Assembly (NCBI GenBank): GCA_037389465.1
Contig: JAZARR010000213.1
Span: 1-64,000 of the forward strand
DNA: 64,000 bases
Source of the DNA: Baylisascaris procyonis
Taxonomy: Eukaryota; Nematoda; Chromadorea; Rhabditida; Ascarididae
Direction: 5' to 3'
Below the pieces are notes generated by a model, which saw only the letters and a program-made list of their open reading frames with translations, was not told the origin of the DNA and did not search any database. The number at the start of each line of letters is the position of its first letter. The stretch's first letter is position 1. Shown piece after piece: positions 13,045 through 24,728 of the stretch. Position numbers and translations under genes: made by a program.

Positions 13045-14177
13045 AGCATCCTCAAAAATATTACCCTCAGCGTCGACCACTTAACGGATGAATTATACCA
13101 AAAAATTGCTTCCTAGAAAGTGCTGTCGCGTTATTGGGCTAATATATCTGGTAAAAGCAACATCGGAGCATTGTGACAGGCCGCCAACAAAGGACGGATA
13201 CTCGAGATCTACTCCACTCAACTCTCGACCAACCATTACTGTGGTGTGGTTCGATATACGCCTTCTTCTGCACACACCACACTTCAAGTTGCGTTCATAA
13301 ATATGCGATCGAAAACTGCACTAGTCCTATAACGAAGCGATCAAAAAGCTAAGATTAGAATATGAATTCATCAACAAACAAATAACTATGAATCTGCAAC
13401 CTTCGAATATTTTTAAAATGGCCTGACGAATTTATTATCTATTAAGCGCTAAAAGATAATCGATTTTTCCGTCATTTATAAATCATCCTTCGTGTGAGTG
13501 GCTACAACAACTGCTACCTTGCAAAGAATCTCAACGGAAACTCTATGTACCTGTGATATGGTGATTGAAGCTTGGTTGAGGATTGCATTAAAACTTTGGC
13601 TTCTTTTTTTGCAAGTTTTTGTTTGCGCTTTACAAGTTCTGAATAATGGGGAAGAAGCAGCAACTTCGATAATATTCATCCGATATTTCTACTTCTGTAC
13701 AATCCTTATAAGTCGCGATATTCATTTCAGCACCATATTCGCAGCCTTGAGGCATTCACATTTTTGAGAAGGAAATTAGCGTAACTTCTGCTTTAGTAAA
13801 AAATGATTTTATTATCACTCTATTTGAGTTCCTAACTATGCAATGAAAATGATTTAAAACGGTGATGTTTCGTAGCTTCCTTATTGTGATTGCAACATCA
13901 GGCAAGTGATGCTAATATTTCTGCAATTAACAAATTTTGTCGAGCAGGAATTCGCGGTTGAGTGGACAAAAAAGAATGTGTGACGTCGACAAGAAATCGT
14001 AAAGATAAACGAGTGCTCAAATTCAATTTAACGTCTCTGCATCGGCTAGCAGAAGTGTCAAGCAGACCATTTTCAACATCCCTTCTTTGTATCGTGGGAG
14101 GGTCGCCCATTTATCATTAAACCACCATCTTGTCGGTGATATTTTCTACATTTCTTGAACACATGGGATTTTCGACT
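13045..14177. other. No recognised gene
   Basis: Short frames on both strands (for example 13498-13767 plus, 13898-14110 minus) carry no motif that I recognise. Confidence 0.5.
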
Positions 14178-14363
14178 TGCATCCAGCGGAACACTTTGGT
14201 CTAGCCCCATGGATAGCTCGATATCTCAAACTGAAACTGGGGCATCTAGCCACTCCCTTGATCGACAACATCTTCGCTGCGACAGCTTTAAGAGTACCTC
14301 CGTCAGAATTCATGTCCACCCTGAAGGCACCAATAATTATTTTTCATGCACTCTATGATGAAA
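14178..14363 (+). CDS. Possible ABHD12-like alpha/beta hydrolase exon
   Basis: The plus frame reads HPAEHFGLAPWIARY, then a helical segment, then LKAPIIIFHALYDE. The last motif matches the beta-strand plus acid-residue segment of serine hydrolases (P-[LI]-[LI]-[LI]-x-H-x-x-x-D), and the spacing from HP to HxxxD resembles the ABHD12 lysophospholipase group. The likely exon begins after CATCCAG (14187) and ends near GATGAAA|GTCAAT (14363), a weak donor. The nucleophile (GxSxG) exon and the catalytic-His exon were not found on either side, so this is a fragment, a relic, or a gene with distant exons. Confidence 0.35.
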
Positions 14364-17300
14364 GTCAATATTTCAAAAAATTTGCTCACCTTTCGCATAT
14401 GATGTCTTTTTATTGCTAGCCGGAGCTATACTCCTATTTTGCAATAAGAAGAAAGAAAGAAAACTTTTCTACGAACGGTGGCGCAAAAAGGCTCATTTTC
14501 AAGTATGGATACAAGTGGAAATATTTGTGCAAGCGTCTTTCGAAAAACACCTATCATAGTAAACGCCGGATTAGTTATTTGCGCTGTACATCTTTGCTCA
14601 AAGCAAATGCTGCCTAAAGCAAGCGAATAAGTTTGCAAGTTCCCATACATTAATCCTCTGTCACATCCTGATTCCACTGCCTTAAATCTCCTCTTACCGC
14701 ATTAATATTCGATTCGAGGGGTGAGGTGCTAATAAATATCGAGAATAAGCGGAACTTTCCCAAAATCAAAACTAGGACAATACCTCGTTTTACCCGCTAC
14801 TAAAATTTGGTCGACTTTTTCATCAAAAGTATTGTTTCGCTAGCCTAGAACAAGCGGCAGAATATCATAAGCACATACCACTTCAGTAATCAACTCCGCT
14901 TTATAGTTGATGGTTAACTATCAAGCTTCTGGATGCTCCACAACTTTTGTCGATCAAGTACTTTTCTGACGTATTCCCAATAAACTCTCTCAAGCGATAG
15001 AGTCATCATGTTCGCATACAAAAATTCTTCGACGCTTCAAGCTAAAATTCTTTGGAACAAAAAAAATTCACGCATTATATTCATTTACGGGGTTATGCCA
15101 TTTTCTCCTTTCTAAGCCCTTCCTTTTGTGAGCTCATTTTCGAATATACATCAGAAAGTGACGAATGCCGAAGACTCTTAACAGATAAAAATTCTCCGTT
15201 CAATTTCAAGCTCGATCTTCAGTATAAGCTCTCCATGCCAATTCTTATGGAATAGATTTCGCCTTGACCTTGGAATATGAACACTTCGAAAAACGGTAGC
15301 TGCATAGCTCTATAGCCTTCACCTTCACCAACTAGATAAGCTCCTTTTCAAATATACTTCGATTTCGAAAAAGAATGCGGGCGATATGAGCTTCAGGACA
15401 TAGATCAGTTGCTTAAAGCAGTTATAACATTCGACGAGTTAAGTAAAAAGTAAGTGTATTCATAAGCAGCCACATAGTTGGGTTACATGGCGTCATTATT
15501 CTAATTCACTCTTCCAAACTATTTATTTGGATATACGATTAACTTCGAAACTTGCCCATTATTGCTTCGTCCCTTCCTATCTTCCTCCCCCCCCCCCCAC
15601 CTCAAAATTCTTGTTCAATCGCTGCAAAAACTTTGGAGCATATTGTTTCAAGGGAAGCGTTCTAAGTTTTAAGCGCATGCAATGAACAAGTAGGCAATGA
15701 CCGACTTGCGAATGATCACTACTGCAGTAGGAAATCAATGTATGGATGAAGTATGTCGATTCGATTGCAGTATTGGAATGGCTGAAAGGGTGTTGCAGTG
15801 CTAAACACGCCGAACAAAGTGCGCATAATGAAGTTTTTATTGCGAGTGGAGCTTTGTGCCCAAAGTTAACCCCCCAGTGGCGTTTCTCATCGTCACATCC
15901 ATTTACGCTCGATCGTCTTCTTTGCACACTCCAACACCCCGCTCACTCTTAAGCCACATCTCTTCGATCCATTATTTCACTCCGTCGAAACTCCTCCTAC
16001 ATTTTCAACGAGGAGAATAGATGGAAATGCTAAAGAGATGAGATATTCCTGAACTAAGGCTCTCAGATTTATATCCAAATAATATCCATCCACAAATGTA
16101 TTTGCATTATTTCATATCACTTGGAGAAATTTGAGGATTAACAAGGGTAAAATGCAACACATTGATGATTCATTGAAGGTCCGCATCGATGATTCCCTTA
16201 GAAAGCTGTAACCATAAGTAGAGATTAACTTCACGTAGACAGTCCATATGTGGATCATAGCATACTAGGCATAGCCGCCGTCTGCACCTTTAATTATATG
16301 CATTCACATTTTAAAGTAACGGCTGTTGAAAAAGCCTATAAAAGTTGTGGTAACCTTTGATCTCCAAAAACTGCAGAATTATTTTTCGTTAAGAGTATTT
16401 TCGACAGGAGTTCAACCAGCTCTGAGTAAGTGATAAAATATCTTAGAAAGTAATAGTGAATATTTTGAGAAGAATTTTAAATTATAAATTAAATTCTTCT
16501 TCCTTCCTCAACAATGAGTTACTTATCAAACGCAACAACAGAATGATTTCTGTTAGCAATTTCTTCAAATAATTGAAGTGAAGAGGAAAATCATAACTTA
16601 GCATGCAATTTTTGTGTAGAAGATGGGAAAGGATGAAATTGGGAGAAATTTGAGGACTTCAGTGTATTGTTCACATCTAGATTGGAATAGTAAATGTACC
16701 AATATGACTTCAAAAGAATCGTTGATCGCATCAGGAAATGCAAAAAGCAAAAACCTGAGACATAGGCTACAAAGCAAAATATACGGTTCGTTGCCTAGTA
16801 TGGCATGCACCTATTGCATTGCCCCGTATGGTTATAATGTAAGAATGCCACATAAGTATACGTAAGCATTCTTTAGCATTTCGGCGTAGACGGCGTAATT
16901 GCATCGAATTCTCCCAAATTGTTTCGATAAGCGGCACCGAAATTCTCCACAAAACTTTTCTCAGCTATCCGTTAAGACCAAATTTTGAGTGAGCTGTCCA
17001 ATAGTGCGATCACTTCATCCGTCCATTATAATATTGTCATTTAGTTTTCAACGATTAACGAATAACAAAAACGTTTCTCCAAAAAAAAATTGATAACGTT
17101 CTGATTTCATTCTTTGCATTTTGAATTATCTTAAGAAAAATAGTGTAAAAAGCAGCGAAATAGAAAACTTAGCTCAAAGAATCTTTATCTGAAGTTTTTT
17201 TTTTTTTGGAAACATGCCTATGCATGCTATTAACGGATGACTGACGTACTGCAATATCACTGAGAGGCGGAAAATGTCGGAATTATAGGAAATGTTGAGT

Positions 17301-18466
17301 ATCCATTAGATGAAGGAGATTGAGCTCCGGATGTGGTCACATTCAATCATCGTTCAAGTCGTTTCCGACTCTGTAACGCAGCTTTTTCCGGTTGCATTCT
17401 ATCAAATTCATCTCTCAGCAATCAAATACGTTCCATTAATTCGGATATGTTGTACAGGCAACTGAGTGTAACTGCTGCATTCCACCTGGGAAAATTTGTT
17501 CGCTTTTCGCTCTCCCCGAATATGACGACTACCATTTCAAGCTATAATCCTAGATCCATATCACAGTACGAATAACGTTATTCAACTCGGCGACTTGCAC
17601 GATGCACACAAATTATTGTGTGATAAAGCTCATCACTAAATGTCTCTGCAAATAGTTTTCTTTTATTATTTTGAGTTGATCAAACGATCGGAATGAGGTT
17701 CTGAAATATATAGAGTTCGATGTGATTGTTGAAAAGTCTTTTGAAAAATGGTAGATTGTCAAATATGGAATTGAAAAAAAACGAAGCAAAGGATCAAAAC
17801 TGTTAAACATGAACACTGGTCATCGCTTAACGTTGGAAAAAAAAAGAGAAGAGAGATAAAAATTCACTACAATGCAGTCATATTTACTTTGATCAGATAG
17901 GTACTTATGCCTTACTGAAAAAATCGCAGTAGTAAAATAGCTCGAGCTTACTTTTGGTTTTTGTTTCAAGCGGAAAAGGCATTATAGATCCTCACCAGAT
18001 CCTTAATGTTCATATTTCTACCAAAATTTATTTTATTCACTTAATCGCTAATGAAAGATTGGCGATATTTTTGTCAGTATGCAATAAACGGATACCTAAC
18101 GCAAATAGAATGGTAAACTCTGCATTCAGATTGAGCAACCCCACCTATACAACACTTCGAGAATGGTTAATCAAGATATTGCTTAAGATAGAAAACTTCT
18201 GCAATGGTTTGTCATTTGCTATAATCATTATGCTGTCTATAACTTTTTATCTGGCATCAAAAAGGTATATTTGTATGTTGGAGATGCAGCTGAAGTTGGA
18301 GATGTTTGCTTTCGTACGCATGAAAGATTACAATTTTCATAAACATTGAGATTTTAATCTAAACAAGTTGAATTATCGAAAGAGCAATCCACTCTCTATA
18401 AGAAATGAAGCAATATTGCATCTAGCGAAAAGTAACCGTAGAGGTAATAGCAAATCTCATATATAC
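14364..18466. other. No recognised gene
   Basis: AT-rich, with a C11 run at about 15588-15599 and a T10 run near 17198. Open frames up to 131 codons (17954-18349, plus) show no family motif. A GTAAGTG donor-like site at about 15450 ends a short open stretch without a usable acceptor. Confidence 0.5.
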
Positions 18467-18705
18467 AGAGAAACATATAGGTGTAGAGAAAAGCATTTTG
18501 GAAGGGTGTCTCAAAACAGAATGCGGCGAACACCACACAGACCAAAGCGCCAAAAAACATTTGCATTTTCGTTTCCGTTCTTAGGGACAGCCTCGCGCTC
18601 TGACAACGAACAACGGCTAGTGCTGCGACTAGCTGCAATGCAGTGAGGCATGTCGCGATGTCGTAGAGCGACCAAAGGAAACTGACGGCATCCTCCATAC
18701 GACAG
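18467..18705 (-). CDS. Multi-pass membrane protein exon (orphan)
   Basis: After GATGTTTAG (18706-18714) the minus strand is open and hydrophobic: MEDAVSFLWSLYDIATCLTA and LQLVAALAVV (first helix), a polar loop SARLSLRTETK, MQMFFGALVCVVFAAFCF (second helix), then PFQNAFLYTYMF (start of a third). A TCT|GTATAT donor falls at 18466. The pattern is that of an internal exon of a multi-spanning membrane protein. No partner exons were found, and the family is not recognised. Confidence 0.4.
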
Positions 18706-21700
18706 CTAAACATCATCACCCCTCCGAGATTAAGTGTGTACGCAAGCAATGTTCATTCACCTCAGCTTATGCTCACATATCGCTGATGAGGTCTAACCCT
18801 TCAAGGTATTCGACGAACCTCTGAATCGTTCACCTGCTCGAAAGTTTCTTAAACTGAAAGTCTTGACTGGGAATATTTCTGCTTCATAACTCTACTCTAG
18901 AAAAAAAGAACATCCTCATCTTTTCTGTCAGTATTCGGGAGCTTTTGGAGCTCCGATTTCTCATCCAGTTGTTTATCCTGTTTCGATTTAACTCTAATCC
19001 AGCCCTGAGTGCCGGTGTTCTAGACTAGACTTCTCTTTGAACATGTTTATCAGCGATTAGAAAAGGCGTGCATGTGTGCATCAATCGGGCTTTTTAGAAT
19101 AAGGCGTGCATGTGTGCATCCATCGGGCTTTTTAGAATATCACATTCCTAGCATGTAGGTATATTCACCTCTGGACTTTTATTCAGATAGGAACGGCGTT
19201 GATTCCACACTGCAGTCACAGGCAAGGGTATCTGATTACTGCGGGATGAAAGTAATAACGCAAAGACAGCACCTCTTTTTTTCGATTATCGGAGGGCATT
19301 AGTTTTTAGGTGATAAAGAGCTTTTCGTCCAGCTTTCATGCAGCTTTTCGAAACGTTTTAGAAATACTTCTTAATGGGCAGATACTCTTTTAGTTTCTAA
19401 ATGCTTTCGCTAAGGTAATTCTACTTGGGAGTCTACCGTTTTGAACATCTAAGTCAGGTGACGCAGATGATATCAGTTTTTGATTGTCGTATCTGCTTAC
19501 CGTGTGTAGATCCTTAAAAATGTTATTTCTGCATGCACCTCAGCCCCATTTTCATTGGCAGCATGTTGACTTCTGGAGCTATTTCTGCTTGAATTATTTG
19601 CACGTCACCGGTCATAGGTCAGTTTGCTGTCGTCTAATTTCAAGTTCTCGGTTAACAACTGTAAAAGGTAAGTAACAGCGGAGGAAATACTACGCCTTGC
19701 TGGACTTATATATCCACCAACTTTTCGCTGGAGGTATGAGTGTTAATACTGGTTATCACTATTCTGTCAAAGAAGTGTTTCATAAGAGCTGAAGTTGTAG
19801 ACTGAGTTCATAAGAGTTAAGAAGCTTTTCGAGCAATAGATGTGAGTTAACCGAGTCACATGCATTTGTTAATGTCTAAGGGTAATATGTACGCTGCCAG
19901 CTAATTATCGGATTATCAGTTGCGTTATCGACTGTAAAGGATCGACGACCGTACGAATTCGCTTCTATATATATTCTTCGAAAAATTTCGACACATTGAC
20001 AGTCATTTTTCATTGATGAAACAAATTAATGGATAAGCCTCAGTGCTATAGACTTTGATACACTTCATTGAAGAAAATTTTTACACTTCATTCAGAAACT
20101 CAACGCATAAGACTCATTTGAAGAACTAGGCGAATATTTGTTGCTACATGAAAGGTTCTCTATTTCCTTGAAAACTATACACCCACTAATAATTAAAAAG
20201 TTTGTATGATTATTGAAATAATTATGCTACCAGAAATTCTCTTTTTGCTTAGTCAGTGCTTCATCGATAAAGACAAACGCATCCTCCAAAAATTATTAAG
20301 CATTCGACTAAATTCGACTACCACCACAACTTTCAACAATTTTATAAACTGACTAATGTTAACAGCCTATGGATACGAATATTTCAAAACTACGAAAAGA
20401 CGGAAAATAAGCATGCGAGTGGATATCGAAAAGGTCGACTATATATATTAGCAACGTGTATAAGAAGACACCATATCAAGTGAAACAAAACTAATGCTAG
20501 AAGAAAAGAGGCTCAGGCAGAAAGCAACATTGCCGTCATGCCTAGAGGCGACTAAAATGTATATCGGCCTTTGCAGGTGCATATCACAAATTACTGCTTT
20601 AATAACGACGCGCTCATATGTTGTGTATATTAACGTCTATAACGTTATAGATGTGTCAGTAAAATATGTGATTCAATTCAAATTCAGTTCAGTGACATAT
20701 AAGTCTGCGCTTGAGAGTCAGCATGTCACAAATTATAGCAGCGTAAATTACCAATTACTTTACCTATTACTTGCTACAACTGTATCATATAGAGCCAACT
20801 TTATAGATACGAAGCGCGCCACAGTCAAACAAATTCCATTGGAGAATTTTCGGATTCATAGTGGACTTCGCTGAACAAATGCGCGCTGATTTGCACTGGA
20901 AGTGGAAAGAGGGATTGTGGCTGAGGCTGAAAACAATTTTCTGCGAGTTAGCTAGACGTTTACGAAAGCGGCCCATTGAATAGCAATTATTATTTCTCCC
21001 AAATTATGCTCCACTCAGCAGTGCTAAACGGCCTGGCTCTTATTTGAAAAGGAAATTGCGCTGAAAGAGCAGAAGCTGGTGCTTGCCTAACGCTATCAAT
21101 AGAAAAATTTTCACAATTAAGTCAAAATCGACCCATAGAATCTGATGCTTTTTCGGCTCAGTAATGCGTGAGACTGAGATTAAATTCTTCTGGTATTAAG
21201 TGATTTCGGAACGCTGATGGATTCTGAAGGAAAGAACTAATTTTTAATTTCAGTTACAAGGAAACCAACTCTCAAAAGGCCATCATTTTCAGAAAATTTT
21301 TTCTCGTTTCTAAATTCTCTCAGTTTCTTAGACTGTTTCTTTTGAAATAGGGACATCCTTCCCAACAACAAAAAATCATTTATAATGGTTGAATGCTATT
21401 TTGGTTTCCAAAGATTAATCTACGGACATTCGTACACATATACACGTGAAGTCGATTACCAACAGGTGGATTCACTGTAAGCAAATTAACTGCAGGTGAG
21501 AACTTTGTGCAGAATAAGTAAATGGTGTGAGACAAACGGTTGATTTACGTGAATAAGTGCTCACAGTCTACTGTTTTCACATTTACCTTCATCGGTTTTC
21601 TACTTCTACGAATATCCAACTGCATCACCGTCACTTCGTTAAGCATCTCACTCATTTAATTTCCTGCAGGCAAACAAATGCAACAAACAACTCTTCATTT

Positions 21701-21725
21701 TTATGGCATTGGCTGCAAATTATGC

Positions 21726-21728
<3 letters not shown>
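18706..21728. other. No recognised gene
   Basis: Unique AT-rich sequence apart from a 38-bp tandem duplication. A 126-codon plus frame (20494-20874) has no motif and no splice context. Confidence 0.5.
19063..19138. repeat. 38-bp tandem duplication
   Basis: Two adjacent copies of a 38-bp unit starting AAGGCGTGCATGTGTGCATC and ending TTTTTAGAAT differ at one base (CAATCGGG versus CCATCGGG). This is a recent local duplication. Confidence 0.95.

Positions 21729-21820
<92 letters not shown>
21729..21820. repeat. (TA)n microsatellite, about 90 bp
   Basis: Uninterrupted alternating TA. The isoleucine-tyrosine frame across it is a repeat artefact. Confidence 0.97.
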
Positions 21821-21822
<2 letters not shown>

Positions 21823-22583
21823 GTATAAAGTGATGTTTCATGCATTAATCATATCCAAGCAAAATTTTCAATGCTTTCAAATAGCAGGTTCATTTTATTT
21901 GCTCTACAAGTTGGCGTAGTGTGAAATAATACATTGCGATCATTGCAGCAAAACCATATGTAGAGTAAAAATGCAAAGAAAGCTGTGTAGGAGAGGAGTA
22001 ATGATAAAGGCAGTAAAGGAGGGCCGAAGAGAATGCTTAAATAATAAAGTCTCATAAATAATAAACGTGAATCACGTTTGAACACCTGCGCAAACCTTCT
22101 ATAAAAATCCATCTGGTGCAAACGAAAAGTCGACCAGTGCAGAAAGCATGCAAATGTTTATGCTATTTAAAAATGTTCTTAACTTTTCAAAATCGATAGG
22201 TCAAGATGACTCAAATTATAAAAGGTGGGGATTATAACTGTCAATGCTCATAACTCTATGTGCAATGATTCTCAAACAAATCAATTAGGCAAACAAACAA
22301 GGACATATATATGACGTATAAGGGAATTAGCAAAAGCACATAATAGGATAGAAAATATTCTCGGTCACAGCAAGGTAAAATTGTGTTTATTGAAGAAATT
22401 TACATTTGCGAAGGACTACAGAAACGGTCTTTTGATCGGTGGCAAAGTTTTTAAATAACTGCCATTCTCTAAGAATATTCATTCATTTTTTCGGTGATAA
22501 AAAAGCAATGTCCTCGACAGGATGAAAGGTTTCCTTGCCGACTAGACCCGTAGCCGTAAACCTGTAGCATCCTTCACCACCAC

Positions 22584-22712
22584 TCAGGTCTCCCCCTCTC
22601 CTGCTTCCGGTACCGCACTGAACTCATACTCTTCAGGATGTAGCGAGCGATAGTTCTTAACACAAACAGATAGCACGATAGCTCCGAAAAAGGCGCCGAA
22701 TTTAAATTTATG
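22584..22712 (-). CDS. Possible C-terminal exon with a membrane segment
   Basis: After GATCGCAG the minus frame reads HKFKFGAFFGAIVLSVCV, then KNYRSLHPEEYEFSAVPEAG and a stop. A short hydrophobic segment followed by a polar, acidic tail is typical of a single-pass membrane protein end. The hydrophobic stretch is short for a helix, and no upstream exon was identified. Confidence 0.25.
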   Translation of the reverse strand, partial: HKFKFGAFFGAIVLSVCVKNYRSLHPEEYEFSAVPEAGEGET

Positions 22713-24536
22713 CTGCGATCGTGTTGCTCGCGTGCGTGCGTACGTGTGACTTTTTGCACATGATGAGACATGTACAGGCTGTGGTGTCTTTTTTCCTCTT
22801 TTTCTGGTTGTCATGTTTTCCTTTTTGCTTTTAGAGTTTTCCTTCCTTTGTTCCTTTAGAAGAAAATTTGAAAAGTTTTTGAATAGGAGGTTATCACTGT
22901 TTAGATTTAAAGGTTACACCAGAGGACACTTTCTTAAACGTTCTTTCTGTTCTTCCCACCTTCGCTTTAAAATATTTTAAAACGTCCCAAAAAATCGACT
23001 GCTGTGCTTTCCCTCGCATTTAGCAACTAGTTTGAAATTAACCAAATGGAATATACGTGATTGTGCGTTATATTTCATGTGTGCTTTCCTACACGAACAA
23101 CCCCACTGCATAAGCCCCTCAGCCGGAAATTATTTTGAAGTCTGATAACAGAGTACGACGCGGAATTAGGTAGCAAATTATGCCACCTTCATGTATGAAT
23201 CTTCAACTAAACATGGTGATTACGTAACATGCAAAAGTGCATACGCTCATAGAAACTGTTTTAATGTTTAATCAACATTGGAAGCCTTTCCTTATCATTT
23301 GTTACAAATTTGCATTTGCAGCTCATACTGTGGTATACCGAGCTCGTGTGCCGTGTTAGTATATATGTGCCTATCTGTTCGACTGTTGGAGCTCGAGAAC
23401 CGTTGAGACAATTTGATGGATATGATCCCTTGTGGCAAATATTAGACTAATCCCCCATCTGACAAACTTATAAAAACCAAAATATGCCTAGAAATCAATA
23501 TGAGTTCTGCCAAATTGTCGAGCAACATTTTACACTGATTGAATCGCAGGTAGCATATGTTTCATGTCATGAAAGATTGATAAGCAAGATTATTAAAGCG
23601 TTATCATGCAGCTCAGTTTTTAAGAAAGTGATAGAGAGGGAAGGGGCGAAATGTACTGCGTTGATGAAGGATGTAAAAAATAGTAGCGGAAGAGGTTAAT
23701 GGGAATAATAGGAGAATATTAGAGGAAATGATGTGGCAGGATGGTGGGTGGGTGGTGTTTGGAAGGGGTGGAGGCTAATGGTGCCAACGAGAAATATATG
23801 TACCATGTATCGGGGTCCATACTTATATGCTTTCCCAGTCATTCTTAATTATGAACAACTCCAAAAACGGGATGAGTTGTTAAATGCATGAGAACAATGT
23901 CAAAATCATAAACAGTGTTATCCAGGAACCGTTCTCAATAGAGGGGACTGGCCGAAAAACGAGGGATCATCCTTTGAACAAATGTTACATCACCCTACTT
24001 CAACAGCTAAAAAGTGCTAGGAATGCGCTTTTTATGTAAAATTCCATCTGTTTTGTCGATCACTCTGGCGTGTGAAGGACTCACCCTAAGGCAAACCAGG
24101 TTCCACTTAGCGAGAGATCACATCAAGATCAACACAACAAAGAGCAGAACAACTTATTGAACAAAATATAAAAAGATACAGCGATCATAAGAACTCGTTT
24201 AATCAGTAGATTACTCGTTAAAATCTTTTCTTTGAGAAAACGAAGCCTCTTGCATCTTTCCCTCTTCTTGTTGAAAATAGAGCAGTCAAAATACTTCACT
24301 CTCAAATCGCAATAAAAACACCGCCCTTTTGTCTATTACCTAGAATCTAGGTTGCAAATGTTGAAAAGAAACGTCGTTTACCTGTTTGCCATGTTAGGAA
24401 TGAACTGATTTTTCGTCTGATTGTCGTATGAACTGCAAACCGACCTTAACGGCATACTTTATGAGAAAAAAGAGCTTTTCAACCGTTTGCTTTTAATTTT
24501 TGCTGTTCTCATCGTAGTGATTTCATTCACATGAAG
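22713..24536. other. Upstream region of the large gene; no gene seen
   Basis: No coding feature is supported. A purine-rich, G-run stretch (about 23690-23775, with GGTGGGTGGGTGG) lies 0.8 kb upstream of the large gene's start. No TATA box or other promoter element can be assigned. Confidence 0.4.
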
Positions 24537-24542
24537 TTGCAG
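24537..24542 (+). promoter_or_regulatory. Likely trans-splice acceptor (TTGCAG)
   Basis: TTGCAG lies 20 nt upstream of the first ATG of the large gene and has no coding sequence in front of it. In nematodes this placement is typical of a spliced-leader acceptor; the SL addition itself is inferred. Confidence 0.4.
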
Positions 24543-24562
24543 TAAGAGGAGGCTACACATCG

Positions 24563-24728
24563 ATGGCATTAGAGGACGATGACGTGCCTCAGCCACACAA
24601 ACTCGAAGGATGGCGTCTACGTCTGTTGGGATGTCTCGCCTTACAACTCTCGCACAGTGATCCCAGCAGTTACCGCACCTCCTTGTTGCTCTCACTCGTC
24701 GCCCGACTTCATCTCAACCCCACTCATG
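24563..24728 (+). CDS. Large gene, first coding exon
   Basis: ATG then [20 protein letters not shown] and the helix [15 protein letters not shown], ending CATG|GTAATT (phase 1). The next exon supplies GT to complete a Gly codon. Confidence 0.75.

Noticed and set aside
15577..15927. 116-codon minus-strand frame ending in polyglycine
   Set aside because: The glycine run is the translation of a C11 tract; no motif or splice context.
21557..21919. 120-codon frame with an Ile-Tyr run
   Set aside because: Created by the (TA)n microsatellite; the flanks show no motif or splice sites.
23690..23775. G-run stretch as a promoter G-quadruplex
   Set aside because: Runs are mostly two to three Gs and unevenly spaced; distance to the gene start gives no functional support.
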